Under the pieces are notes generated by a model. It saw only the letters and a program-made list of their open reading frames with translations. It did not search any database and had not been told where the DNA came from. From positions 1 through 37,054 of IMG/VR virus record IMGVR_UViG_3300049479_000172: a DNA stretch of 37,054 bases, one strand, 5' to 3'. The position numbers and the translations under genes were made by a program. Shown here piece by piece: positions 1-6,590 of the stretch. How positions within the stretch are numbered: the first letter of the stretch is position 1; each line of letters opens with the position of its first letter. This DNA comes from a virus.

Positions 1-816
1 GAGCGCAAGGCCAACGACAAGGCGAGCAACCTGCCGGCGTTGTCCCTCGAGATCAAGCCCAAGGCTCCGCCTGTGCGGCATGAGGTCGGCGAGGTCCAGT
101 GGCGCAAGCACTACAAGACCGGCGACGACACGGCGCCTCCGACGCTGCGCATGGACTACTACCCGCCAGGTGGGCCGTTCGGTCTTGGGCGCAAGATTGC
201 CTCGGAGTGGGTCTGCGTCGAGCACGAGGAAGGCGGCTTTGCGTGGCGCAAAGCGATGCGGTGGTGGGAGGAGCACGCCGGTTGTCGCCTGCCTGAGAGC
301 GTCGACGACGCGATCGCGTTGCTCGACGAGGGGCACCTGCGTCCGGTCGTCGCGATTGAGACGGAGAAAGAAGGCAAGTGGGATCGCGTCGTCGCCATCC
401 ATCATGGCGAGCGCCGCGAGCCCGGCGACGAGGGCGACTTGACCCCGGTCATGGCCCCATGCTGCAAGGAGACGATCGCGCGGCTTGGGTTCAGACCGAC
501 CGTCGCCAACGGGCCGCACACGCACTTCTGCAACACCTGTGGCGCGTGTCTGATCGAGAACGAGGCGGACCGCGTGTGCGCCGAGCGTCTGGGCGAGATG
601 TGCGCGGCGTGCTCGACACAGGACGCACAGGTTCAGATCACATGGAAGGAAGACAGCCTCGGGCGTCGGCTCTACTTTCTGCAGTGCTCGTCGTGCCTTG
701 GGAACCATCTCGGTTCCAGCAAGTGGCTTGCGCACAGCAGCGAGATCGTGGAAGCCGCGCAGCCCGCGTGGACAACGCCACAGATCTTTTCCTCTGACGA
801 CGATCTTCCCTGGTGA
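1..816 (+). CDS. Phage helicase, C-terminal part (partial at left edge)
   Basis: The reading frame is open from the first base, so this is the last 271 residues of a longer protein; the in-frame TTG at 40 is probably internal. The stretch DYYPPGG...SEWVCVEH followed by a Trp-Trp-Glu-Glu segment resembles the tail end of phage DEAD/DEAH-box (superfamily II) helicases, which carry a conserved 'SEWVCFEH...KA..WW' region after the helicase core. After it comes a Cys-rich part (CC, HTHFCNTCGAC, CAAC, CSSC) that probably binds one or two zinc ions. The helicase motifs themselves would lie outside the window, so unwinding activity is inferred from the C-terminal signature only. It ends 9 bases before the primase gene, in the same direction, consistent with one replication operon. 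Confidence 0.6.
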   Translation, partial: ERKANDKASNLPALSLEIKPKAPPVRHEVGEVQWRKHYKTGDDTAPPTLRMDYYPPGGPFGLGRKIASEWVCVEHEEGGFAWRKAMRWWEEHAGCRLPESVDDAIALLDEGHLRPVVAIETEKEGKWDRVVAIHHGERREPGDEGDLTPVMAPCCKETIARLGFRPTVANGPHTHFCNTCGACLIENEADRVCAERLGEMCAACSTQDAQVQITWKEDSLGRRLYFLQCSSCLGNHLGSSKWLAHSSEIVEAAQPAWTTPQIFSSDDDLPW

Positions 817-825
817 GGTGGCAAC

Positions 826-3057
826 GTGACGATGACCAATCTTGAAGCTGCTCTCATGTACGCAGAGCGCGGGCTTGCGGTGTTTCCATGCAGCCCCGGC
901 ACGAAGATCCCTTTTGCGGGTAGCGCCGGGTGCAAGGACGCAACGACGGACGAGGTTACGATCCGGTCGTGGTGGGAGAAGACGCCGGGTGCCAACGTGG
1001 CGATCGCCACGGGGTCGGTGTCTGGCATCTACGTCGTCGACATCGACGCGGCCTCGTCGGAGGTGATGCCGCGCCTGCCGGAGACGTGGATCGCGCGGAC
1101 GAGGGGCGGCGGGTGGCACTACGTCTACGCGCTGCCGGATGGTGTGCGGCTGCCCAACACTGCCAAGTCAAGCCGCAACGCGATAAGCCCTGATGCCGAC
1201 ACGCGCGGCGAGGGTGGCTACATCGTGGCTTATCCGTCGGTGGTTGACGGCAAGGGCTACACATGGACGAACGACATTGACCCGACGCCGTTGCCGTCGT
1301 GGATTGTGGACCGTGTGCGGCCTCGACAGCAGGCGATCACACTGACGCGCCAGACCTTTGCCATGACGGCGACGTCGTGGGCGGAGACGGCTCTGCGGCA
1401 GGAAGTCGACGAAGTGGCGCGGACAGGCAAGGGCGGGCGCAACCACGCGCTCGTGCGTGCGGCGTTCAAGCTCGGCCAGATTTGCGGCGCCGGGCATCTG
1501 TCGTTCGGTGTGGCTGCGGACGCGCTCTACAGCGTGGCCCGTGGATGGGAGGGCGAGAGCGAGCGCAAGTCGAGGGGTACCATCGAGCGCGGCTTGAAGG
1601 CTGGCGCGGAGCACCCTCGGAGCCCGGCAGACAAGGCGATCGTGCAGTCTGACAGCGGCTACTACGTCGACGAGATCAACGCGCTGGCCGTGGAGCCGGA
1701 GATCATGGAGCCGGAGAAGGCCAAGCACAAGGGACCGACGCCTGCCGAGCAGGACGCGGCGCGCTGGCGCATGCTGGCCGACGTGCGGGCGCTCGGAGGG
1801 CTCTGCGACACGTTCTGTGGGTGGGTGATCCGTGGCGCCGACCATCCGCAGCCTGGGCTCACGATCGCGGCGCTTCTGGCGCTGGGTTCGGCGATGGCGG
1901 GCCGGCGGTTGGTCTATCGCCGGTCGACCTCGAGCCTGTACGTCGTGTCGATGGCGTCGTCTGGCGAGGGCAAGAATCGTCCGCAGTCCTGCCTGTCGAG
2001 GGTGATCGACGAGTGCTGGCCGGCGCTGCGCGGGCCGAACAGCTTTAGCAGCGGTCCTGCCTTTGTCGACGGCGTGCGGAAGGCCGTCGGTGCTGGCGTG
2101 GCGACTTGCCTTGTGCTGGACGAGTATGGAATGCAACTCGGGAACATGATGGGGCCTCGAGCGGCGACGCACCGGCAGGACATCAAACAGAGCCTGACGG
2201 AGCTGTCGACCAAGGGCACCGACAAGTGGTCCCCGGCGGTGTCGCTTGTGAAGGGCGGCGGCAAGCTGGACCTGATCGCGCCTGTCGTGACGGTGCTCGG
2301 CTCGACGACTCCGGAAAGCCTTCACAGCGTGCTGACGTCGGTCGACGTGGCGGACGGCTTTGTCGGGCGTCATGTGTGGATGCGCTCACAGTGGGTGCTG
2401 CCGGACTGGCAGCCGCCGGAGACAAGGCCGGATGACGATCTGCCGCTGGACATCCGGTCGGCGGTGCTGGCGGTGCGCGAGCGCCACGAGCAGTGGCACC
2501 TGGCCCTCCCTGTGACGGTTGACACGGGCGTGGATCAGCTTCGACTCTACGACCCGGTCACGATGCCGGAAGATGACGCGGCGCGTGACTTGCTGACGAA
2601 GTGCAAGCACGACGCGGATAAGGCTCGGCGCGAGGGCACCCGGCAGGATGTGCCCCCGGCAGTGCTGGCGCGTCTGCCTGAGTTTGCGGGCCGGCTGGCG
2701 ATGGTGCTGGCTGCGCTGGCGCAACCCGAGGCGGACGTGCCTGTCGTAACTGGCGAGTGCGCTCGGGTGGCGATCGCGCTGGCGGAAGAGTCTGCGCGGG
2801 TCTTCTCCGGCAGCCTGGCTGCCAACCGCCGGGCATCGTGGGATGACCACGCGGCGCAGTGTGAGCTCGTTCTGGGCGCGATCAGGGCCGCAGGCGGGCC
2901 GATGGGTAGGTCCGAGCTGTTGCGGGCCTGTAGGGCGCTTCCAGCGCGTCTCGTGGGCGAGATTGTCGATCGGCTTGCCGATGAGGGGACGATCGTGCTA
3001 GCAAAGGAGCCTACAGGGGGGCGCCCACGTGAGATCTACGCACTGAAGACCAAGTAG
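826..3057 (+). CDS. Bifunctional primase-polymerase / DUF3987-like helicase fusion
   Basis: The N-terminal domain (about residues 6-165) is a primase-polymerase of the archaeo-eukaryotic primase type: it has the acidic pair in VVDIDAA (D72, D74), a conserved histidine in WHYVY (H98) and the glycine-rich RGEGGYIVAYPS segment. The middle part (about 320-680) looks like the helicase-like DUF3987/YfjI region, with a P-loop-like SSGEGKN near residue 380 and an acidic VLDEYG near 430. The C-terminus resembles a winged helix. It probably primes and unwinds phage DNA at the fork. The start is GTG at 826, chosen because GAGGTGG precedes it at a suitable distance; a second in-frame ATG lies two codons on. 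The 743-residue length fits other phage primase-helicase fusions. Confidence 0.8.
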   Translation: MTMTNLEAALMYAERGLAVFPCSPGTKIPFAGSAGCKDATTDEVTIRSWWEKTPGANVAIATGSVSGIYVVDIDAASSEVMPRLPETWIARTRGGGWHYVYALPDGVRLPNTAKSSRNAISPDADTRGEGGYIVAYPSVVDGKGYTWTNDIDPTPLPSWIVDRVRPRQQAITLTRQTFAMTATSWAETALRQEVDEVARTGKGGRNHALVRAAFKLGQICGAGHLSFGVAADALYSVARGWEGESERKSRGTIERGLKAGAEHPRSPADKAIVQSDSGYYVDEINALAVEPEIMEPEKAKHKGPTPAEQDAARWRMLADVRALGGLCDTFCGWVIRGADHPQPGLTIAALLALGSAMAGRRLVYRRSTSSLYVVSMASSGEGKNRPQSCLSRVIDECWPALRGPNSFSSGPAFVDGVRKAVGAGVATCLVLDEYGMQLGNMMGPRAATHRQDIKQSLTELSTKGTDKWSPAVSLVKGGGKLDLIAPVVTVLGSTTPESLHSVLTSVDVADGFVGRHVWMRSQWVLPDWQPPETRPDDDLPLDIRSAVLAVRERHEQWHLALPVTVDTGVDQLRLYDPVTMPEDDAARDLLTKCKHDADKARREGTRQDVPPAVLARLPEFAGRLAMVLAALAQPEADVPVVTGECARVAIALAEESARVFSGSLAANRRASWDDHAAQCELVLGAIRAAGGPMGRSELLRACRALPARLVGEIVDRLADEGTIVLAKEPTGGRPREIYALKTK

Positions 3058-3084
3058 GGTTCTTCTTTCACGGGAAAAAAGGGT

Positions 3085-3122
3085 AGCGGGTTCGGCGAAA
3101 GTCGGACCCGCTGCTGCGTTTT
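3085..3122. terminator. Stem-loop with T tracts on both strands
   Basis: AGCGGGTTCG (3085-3094) pairs with CGGACCCGCT (3103-3112), ten base pairs with one G-T wobble and an 8-base loop. On the plus strand TTTT follows at 3119-3122; on the minus strand a run of six T follows four bases after the stem (AAAAAA at 3075-3080). It would end the primase transcript and could also stop minus-strand transcripts. Confidence 0.55.
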
Positions 3123-3231
3123 GGGAAAGAAGGATCTAAAACAACGGAAGCCCCTATATATAAGGAGTTTTCTTAGGAGATCTCTCTGATCTCTGATCAA
3201 TACATCTAGAAGGGGTCCGACCTCTCAGCCC

Positions 3232-3260
3232 TTGACCCACCGACCGGCCTGCCCTAGACT
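3232..3260 (+). promoter_or_regulatory. Sigma70-like promoter
   Basis: TTGACC (3232-3237) and TAGACT (3255-3260) are separated by 17 bases, so transcription would begin near 3267. The next gene starts at 3368, leaving a leader of about 100 bases that contains the hairpin at 3323-3346. Confidence 0.6.
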
Positions 3261-3322
3261 GCCCCCACCACCGCCGTTGCTCCCCTCCAGCGGTGCAGCT
3301 CAAGTCCCCCCTGGAGCGGTCG

Positions 3323-3354
3323 AGCCCCACCTAGCGCGGTGGGGCTTGGCTTTT
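3323..3354 (+). terminator. Terminator-like hairpin just before the ribosome binding site
   Basis: AGCCCCACC (3323-3331) pairs perfectly with GGTGGGGCT (3338-3346) around a 6-base loop, and TTTT lies at 3351-3354. It sits between the promoter at 3232-3260 and the SD of the gene at 3368, so it would either end a short transcript of roughly 85-90 bases or act as an attenuator. Confidence 0.6.
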
Positions 3355-3367
3355 GTGGGGAGGTCAT

Positions 3368-3535
3368 ATGTGCAGCTGCAACCCCGTAGCCGACGACTGG
3401 GAAGCCCGCCTCGAGGGCAGGCAACCTGACCCGCCAGCGGTGGAGGTGGATGGCCCAGCGCACCTCGCGGGATCGGACCCGTGGGGGCATGTCGTGGTCT
3501 GCACCGGGTGCGCGGAGATCAGACAGATCGACTAG
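3368..3535 (+). CDS. Small Cys-containing hypothetical protein (55 aa)
   Basis: I do not recognise this protein. It begins MCSCNPVADDW and ends with HVVVCTGCAEIRQID; the CxC and CxxC pairs at the two ends could bind one zinc ion. ATG at 3368 is chosen because GGGGAGG (3357-3363) lies 4 bases upstream; an in-frame GTG at 3353 has no such site. It is the first gene after the promoter at 3232-3260 and is separated from the next gene by a second promoter. The size and position fit an early phage protein that acts on the host, but nothing in the sequence shows a function. Confidence 0.55.
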   Translation: MCSCNPVADDWEARLEGRQPDPPAVEVDGPAHLAGSDPWGHVVVCTGCAEIRQID

Positions 3536-3569
3536 ATCCGGCTTCCCAATGCGGCCACGCACTAGACGC

Positions 3570-3597
3570 TTGACACTTCTGTGCGTGCGTGTAGAAT
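3570..3597 (+). promoter_or_regulatory. Strong promoter, plus-arm copy of a repeated phage promoter
   Basis: TTGACA (3570-3575), a 16-base spacer and TAGAAT (3592-3597). The surrounding 35 bases, from GACGCTTGAC to TGTAGAATGG, are almost the same as those of the minus-strand promoter at 35977-36004. It would drive the genes at 3637-4455. Confidence 0.75.
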
Positions 3598-3604
3598 GGG
3601 ATCA

Positions 3605-3620
3605 CCGGCAGGGACGCCGG
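3605..3620 (+). promoter_or_regulatory. Leader hairpin with AGGGAC loop
   Basis: CCGGC (3605-3609) and GCCGG (3616-3620) enclose the loop AGGGAC in the 5' leader of the gene at 3637. The start-associated sequence GAGGAGAGAC follows at 3624-3633. Hairpins with the same loop but different stems occur on the minus strand at 35950-35967 and 35146-35160. Confidence 0.6.
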
Positions 3621-3636
3621 GTTGAGGAGAGACAAG

Positions 3637-3786
3637 ATGGACAAGAAGACGATCAAGGTCAGCACGCTCACCGGGATGCAGTCGCAGGGCGAGTACCGGA
3701 AGATGCTCAAGGAGGCGCGCAAGCGCCTGAAGGAGCGTGCGCAGGCCGAGGAACTTGCCGAGGCCATGGCGGCGGGGATGAACTGA
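3637..3786 (+). CDS. Small basic hypothetical protein (49 aa)
   Basis: Starts MDKKTIKVSTLTGMQSQ and continues as a Lys/Arg/Glu-rich helix (REYRK-type, with KEARKRLKERAQAEELAEAMA), probably a short coiled coil. The start is set by GAGGAGAGAC 3 bases upstream, a sequence shared with three minus-strand genes. Its stop overlaps the next start (TGATG), so the two are probably translated together. It is the first gene behind the repeated promoter and is therefore likely early. Function is unknown. Confidence 0.6.
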   Translation: MDKKTIKVSTLTGMQSQGEYRKMLKEARKRLKERAQAEELAEAMAAGMN

Positions 3787-4163
3787 TGGGGGCCAATGCC
3801 GAGAAGGAATGGGACCGCGTCAAGCACTACGGCGCCAACGAACTTGGCGACGTGTTGCGCGAAGCGCTGTCGATGTCCGACGACCTCGCAGATGAGTGCG
3901 AGGCCCTGCGCGCGAAGGTAGCCGCGATGGAGGCGTGCATCCAGGCTGGCGACAAGCTGACCGAGGCCGTCGACGAGAGCGAGGAAGAAGGCTTCGAGTG
4001 CGGGGCCGGCGTGTTCTTCGCCTGCGAGGCGTACTTTGCCGCCCGGCGGTGTGTCGACCTGCCGGTGGCTCCGCCAGCGCCGGACGACGAACTCACCGAT
4101 GAGCAGGTTGCGGCCGCAACCGAGCGGTTCCGGGAGCGCCTGCGCCGCATGCGCCGCGCCTGA
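3786..4163 (+). CDS. Hypothetical protein (125 aa), acidic, helical
   Basis: Begins MGANAEKEWDRVKHYG. The first 60 residues contain heptad-like spacing (LADECEALRAKVAAMEA) suggestive of a coiled coil, followed by an acidic DESEEEGFECGAGVF segment, and the C-terminus is an Arg-rich helix (ATERFRERLRRMRRA). The ATG overlaps the stop of the preceding gene, which decides the start among several upstream in-frame candidates. It sits in the early cluster and ends just before a UUCG-loop terminator. I do not recognise a family. Confidence 0.6.
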   Translation: MGANAEKEWDRVKHYGANELGDVLREALSMSDDLADECEALRAKVAAMEACIQAGDKLTEAVDESEEEGFECGAGVFFACEAYFAARRCVDLPVAPPAPDDELTDEQVAAATERFRERLRRMRRA

Positions 4164-4175
4164 ACCACCCACACC

Positions 4176-4197
4176 GCCCCGGTTCGCCGGGGCTTTT
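4176..4197 (+). terminator. Rho-independent terminator with TTCG loop
   Basis: GCCCCGG (4176-4182), loop TTCG, CCGGGGC (4187-4193), then TTTT (4194-4197). The stable tetraloop, perfect stem and T run are a classic terminator. The SD GGGGAGAGAG of the next gene follows within 10 bases, so read-through may be allowed and expression of the next gene attenuated. Confidence 0.8.
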
Positions 4198-4212
4198 CGA
4201 CAGGGGAGAGAG

Positions 4213-4455
4213 ATGGACATCGAAACCGCCCAAAACGCCTGCTACGCCGCGATCGCCCGCCTCGCCGATGCGGGACACCGGCTCGCCAACGAACACGCCT
4301 ACGCGCTGGACCAGCTGCGTGCGGAGGTGGAAAGCCTGCGCCGGCAGAACCAGGCGCTGCGGGAGCGCGTGGCGGAGCTCGAGCACCGCTGCGAGCACAC
4401 GGCGGAGGTGCTGGCGAACGTCCAGCCGGTGGACACGGAGGCCGTGACCGAGTAG
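4213..4455 (+). CDS. Coiled-coil hypothetical protein (80 aa)
   Basis: MDIETAQNACYAAIARLADAG is followed by a long helix with clear heptads (LDQLRAEVESLRRQNQALRE, then RVAELEHRCEHTAEVLANV), so the protein is very probably a coiled coil that forms dimers or higher oligomers. ATG at 4213 is preceded by GGGGAGAGAG. It is flanked by two terminators, at 4176-4197 and 4483-4524. Similar short coiled-coil proteins occur in the minus-strand cluster (31705-31995). Function is unknown. Confidence 0.6.
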   Translation: MDIETAQNACYAAIARLADAGHRLANEHAYALDQLRAEVESLRRQNQALRERVAELEHRCEHTAEVLANVQPVDTEAVTE

Positions 4456-4482
4456 GCTCACCCAGCGGCACAGCAGCGCGAC

Positions 4483-4524
4483 AAGCCCCCTTCTCACATG
4501 GTGTGGGTGGGGGGTTTGGTTTTT
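4483..4524 (+). terminator. Terminator after the early plus-strand genes
   Basis: AAGCCCCC (4483-4490) can pair with the GGGGGG-TTT at 4509-4517 around an inner CACA/TGTG stem (4495-4498 and 4502-4505); TTTTT follows at 4520-4524. It separates the early genes from the terminase genes. Confidence 0.6.
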
Positions 4525-4548
4525 GTGCCAAGTTGCACGGTCTAACGG

Positions 4549-4577
4549 TTGTGTACCGGTGACGTGGTCTGTACCAT
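4549..4577 (+). promoter_or_regulatory. Candidate promoter before the terminase genes
   Basis: TTGTGT (4549-4554), a 17-base spacer and TACCAT (4572-4577). Predicted initiation falls at the ATG at 4585, and no SD is visible there, so the transcript may be leaderless. The boxes are weak matches to the consensus. Confidence 0.4.
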
Positions 4578-4584
4578 GGGTGGT

Positions 4585-4932
4585 ATGACCAACCCCACCG
4601 AAGGCGCAAGCCGAGACGGGGGAGGCAAGTTCCTCGCCGGCAACAAGCTCGGCGGGCGCAAGCCCCTCCCACAATGGTTCAAGGACAAGGGCGAGCCCGC
4701 GCTGCGGGTGCTGTGCGCAGCCGCGACTGGCATCGCGGAGGAGGGCGACCCGCCTGCCGCGCTGGAGCTTGCGGCGTCGTGCTCCGACCGCGTGCGCAAG
4801 GATGCGGCAAAGGAGATCGTCGATCGGCTGTATGGCAAGGTCCAGGACAGCGTCGAAGTCTCCGGCGACATGGCCGTTGGCATGATCCGCCGCCTCGTCG
4901 TCGACAAGCCGGCGGGCGATGCGGACACTTGA
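4585..4932 (+). CDS. Terminase small subunit-like protein
   Basis: Residues GGGKFLAGNKLGGRKPLPQW near the N-terminus, followed by a helical region (ALRVLCAAATG, ALELAASCSDRVRKDAAKEI) and VDRLYGKVQDSVEVSGDM, match the pattern of small phage proteins encoded just upstream of the large terminase and thought to recognise packaging DNA. The protein has 115 residues from ATG 4585; an in-frame ATG at 4576 is also possible, and neither has a clear SD. It overlaps the large-terminase start by 14 bases, which supports a packaging complex. The family assignment rests on pattern and position. Confidence 0.65.
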   Translation: MTNPTEGASRDGGGKFLAGNKLGGRKPLPQWFKDKGEPALRVLCAAATGIAEEGDPPAALELAASCSDRVRKDAAKEIVDRLYGKVQDSVEVSGDMAVGMIRRLVVDKPAGDADT

Positions 4933-6241
4933 TATCCCGACCCCCCGATGGTCGCTGCCGTTCCGTAGACGTGCCCGGTACAAAGGCGCATACGGCGGAC
5001 GCGGTAGCGGAAAGTCGCATGAGTTCGCGACGATGGTCGTCGAGGAGCACGTCGCCGACCCCAACACGTCGACGGTGTGTGTCCGCGAGGTGCAGAAGAG
5101 CCTCGACCAGTCGGTGAAGCGGCTGATCGAGGCCAAGATCGCTGCGCTTGGCGTCGACGACTACTTTGAGATTCAGAAGACGGCGATCCTGTCCCGCTAC
5201 GGCGAGGGCCGGATCATCTTCGTCGGCATGCAAGACCACACGGCGGATTCGGTGAAGTCCCTCGAGGGCTACGATCGCGCGTGGGTCGAGGAGGCGCAGA
5301 GCCTGTCGGTGAAGTCGCTACGGCTACTGCGCCCGACCATCCGCAAGCCCGGAAGCGAACTGTGGTTCACATGGAACCCGTTCCACCCAGAGGACGCGGT
5401 CGACACCCTGCTGCGGGGCAAGACGCCACCACCGGACAGCATCGTCGTGCCGGTGAACTACGACGACAACCCGTGGTTTCCCGACGAGTTGCGCAAGGAA
5501 ATGGAGTTCGACCGCGAGAACAACCCGCAGACGTTCGACCACGTTTGGCGCGGTGGCTACTTCGTCGGCGGCGAGGGCCGCGTCTACTCCCGCTTTGACC
5601 GCAAGATCAACGGCGTTCCCGTCGTCAAGGCGGGCCGCATCGTCATCGGCTGCGACTTCAACGTCCGCAACATGCAGTGGATCATCGCCGAGGTCGACGA
5701 CGAGGCCCGCCGCATCCACGTTGTGGGCGAGGTGGTCAAGGAAGGTGGCACGACGACGGACGAGCACGCTGAGCGTGCAGCGCGGGCCATCATGGCGCAC
5801 ATCGCCAGGACCCGTGGCCGGCAGGTGTCGCGGGAGGACGTCTTCAGCATGAAGATCCGCGCCTACCCCGATGCCAGCGGGCAGAGCCTGCATACGACGT
5901 CGACGCTGTCCGACGTCCACCTGCTGCTACAGGCTGGTTTCCGGCCTGACCCGCCGACGCGGAACCCCCCGATCATGGAGCGCGTCAACACCGTCAACGT
6001 GCTCTTTCGCGATCGGCGCCTGTCCGTCGACGTGGACGCTTGTCCGGTGCTGGCGCGTGCGTTGGAGACGCAGGCCCTCGACGCCAACGGCGAGCCCGAA
6101 AAGAAGACGGGCGCAAGCGACGTGAGCCACATCCTCGACGCGCTGGGCTACGTCTGCCATCGGCTCTACCCGGTGCAGCGCCGGCCCGGATCTGACCCGA
6201 CGCCGACGTCCGTCATGGACGAGTGGGGACCGGTGGCGTAG
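4919..6241 (+). CDS. terL: Terminase large subunit (PBSX/Terminase_3 type)
   Basis: This is the DNA-packaging motor ATPase and nuclease. The ATPase domain has the Walker A motif GGRGSGKS (residues 26-33) and a Walker B-like segment YDRAWVEEA (118-126) with the catalytic Glu pair. The C-terminal RNase H-like nuclease shows acidic residues in GCDFNV (D246), DASGQS (D318) and DVSHILDALGY (D401, D407), as expected in the family. Length (440 aa) is normal. ATG 4919 overlaps the small-subunit gene. The motor docks on the portal encoded at 6591. The residue pattern leaves little doubt. Confidence 0.93.
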   Translation: MRTLDIPTPRWSLPFRRRARYKGAYGGRGSGKSHEFATMVVEEHVADPNTSTVCVREVQKSLDQSVKRLIEAKIAALGVDDYFEIQKTAILSRYGEGRIIFVGMQDHTADSVKSLEGYDRAWVEEAQSLSVKSLRLLRPTIRKPGSELWFTWNPFHPEDAVDTLLRGKTPPPDSIVVPVNYDDNPWFPDELRKEMEFDRENNPQTFDHVWRGGYFVGGEGRVYSRFDRKINGVPVVKAGRIVIGCDFNVRNMQWIIAEVDDEARRIHVVGEVVKEGGTTTDEHAERAARAIMAHIARTRGRQVSREDVFSMKIRAYPDASGQSLHTTSTLSDVHLLLQAGFRPDPPTRNPPIMERVNTVNVLFRDRRLSVDVDACPVLARALETQALDANGEPEKKTGASDVSHILDALGYVCHRLYPVQRRPGSDPTPTSVMDEWGPVA

Positions 6242-6249
6242 CTTGAAGC

Positions 6250-6537
6250 ATGCGCTGCGCCGCCCTCACCCTGCTCACCCTCGCCGCCTGCGCCAGCCCG
6301 GAGCCCTACGAGCCTCCCGCGCCGTCGGGGCCCGAGGAACCGCTGCCGCCACAGTGCAAGGTGCCTGACGACGTGGGAAACCAGATCCCGCGCACCGATT
6401 TCCCGTCCTACTGCGAAGGCGCCGACGTCGACAACCAATATTGCGCCGGCTACACGGGCCGGTGTCTGGAGTGCCGCTTGATGCGGCCTGACGTCGTGGA
6501 GTGGGTGCTGACGTCGGAGTGCTACGAGTCGGCGTGA
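6250..6537 (+). CDS. Phage-encoded lipoprotein, Cys-rich (95 aa)
   Basis: The N-terminus MRCAALTLLTLAAC is a short signal peptide ending in a lipobox (L11-A12-A13-C14), so the product should be lipidated at Cys14 and anchored in a membrane. A Pro/Glu-rich linker follows, then a compact domain with six cysteines (QCKVPDD, SYCEG, QYCAG, RCLECRL, SECYESA) that could form disulphides outside the cytoplasm. It lies between terminase and portal, an odd place for a host-surface protein. Phage lipoproteins are known to act in superinfection exclusion or as outer-membrane spanins, but neither can be assigned here. The SD is weak. Confidence 0.7.
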   Translation: MRCAALTLLTLAACASPEPYEPPAPSGPEEPLPPQCKVPDDVGNQIPRTDFPSYCEGADVDNQYCAGYTGRCLECRLMRPDVVEWVLTSECYESA

Positions 6538-6590
6538 AACCGCGCCACATGGCACTGTTTCGCTTTGGGCTTGACGTGATAGGGTGAGAC

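Larger units (their letters stand above)
3058..3367. other. Intergenic region of about 310 bases: hairpins, AT-rich patch, promoter
   Basis: No convincing gene is seen here. It contains a stem-loop at 3085-3112, an AT-rich stretch at about 3120-3215 that stands out from the GC-rich surroundings, SD-like AAGGAG and TAGGAG with no start codon after them, short GATC-centred repeats with TGATC-TCT-GATCA near 3188-3200, a promoter at 3232-3260 and a terminator-like hairpin at 3323-3354. A position beside the primase gene makes a replication origin possible, but no iteron set is visible. Confidence 0.6.

Noticed and set aside
1168-2373. Minus-strand open frame of 401 codons
   Set aside because: It is antisense to the primase-helicase domains and has low-complexity Arg/His-rich composition.
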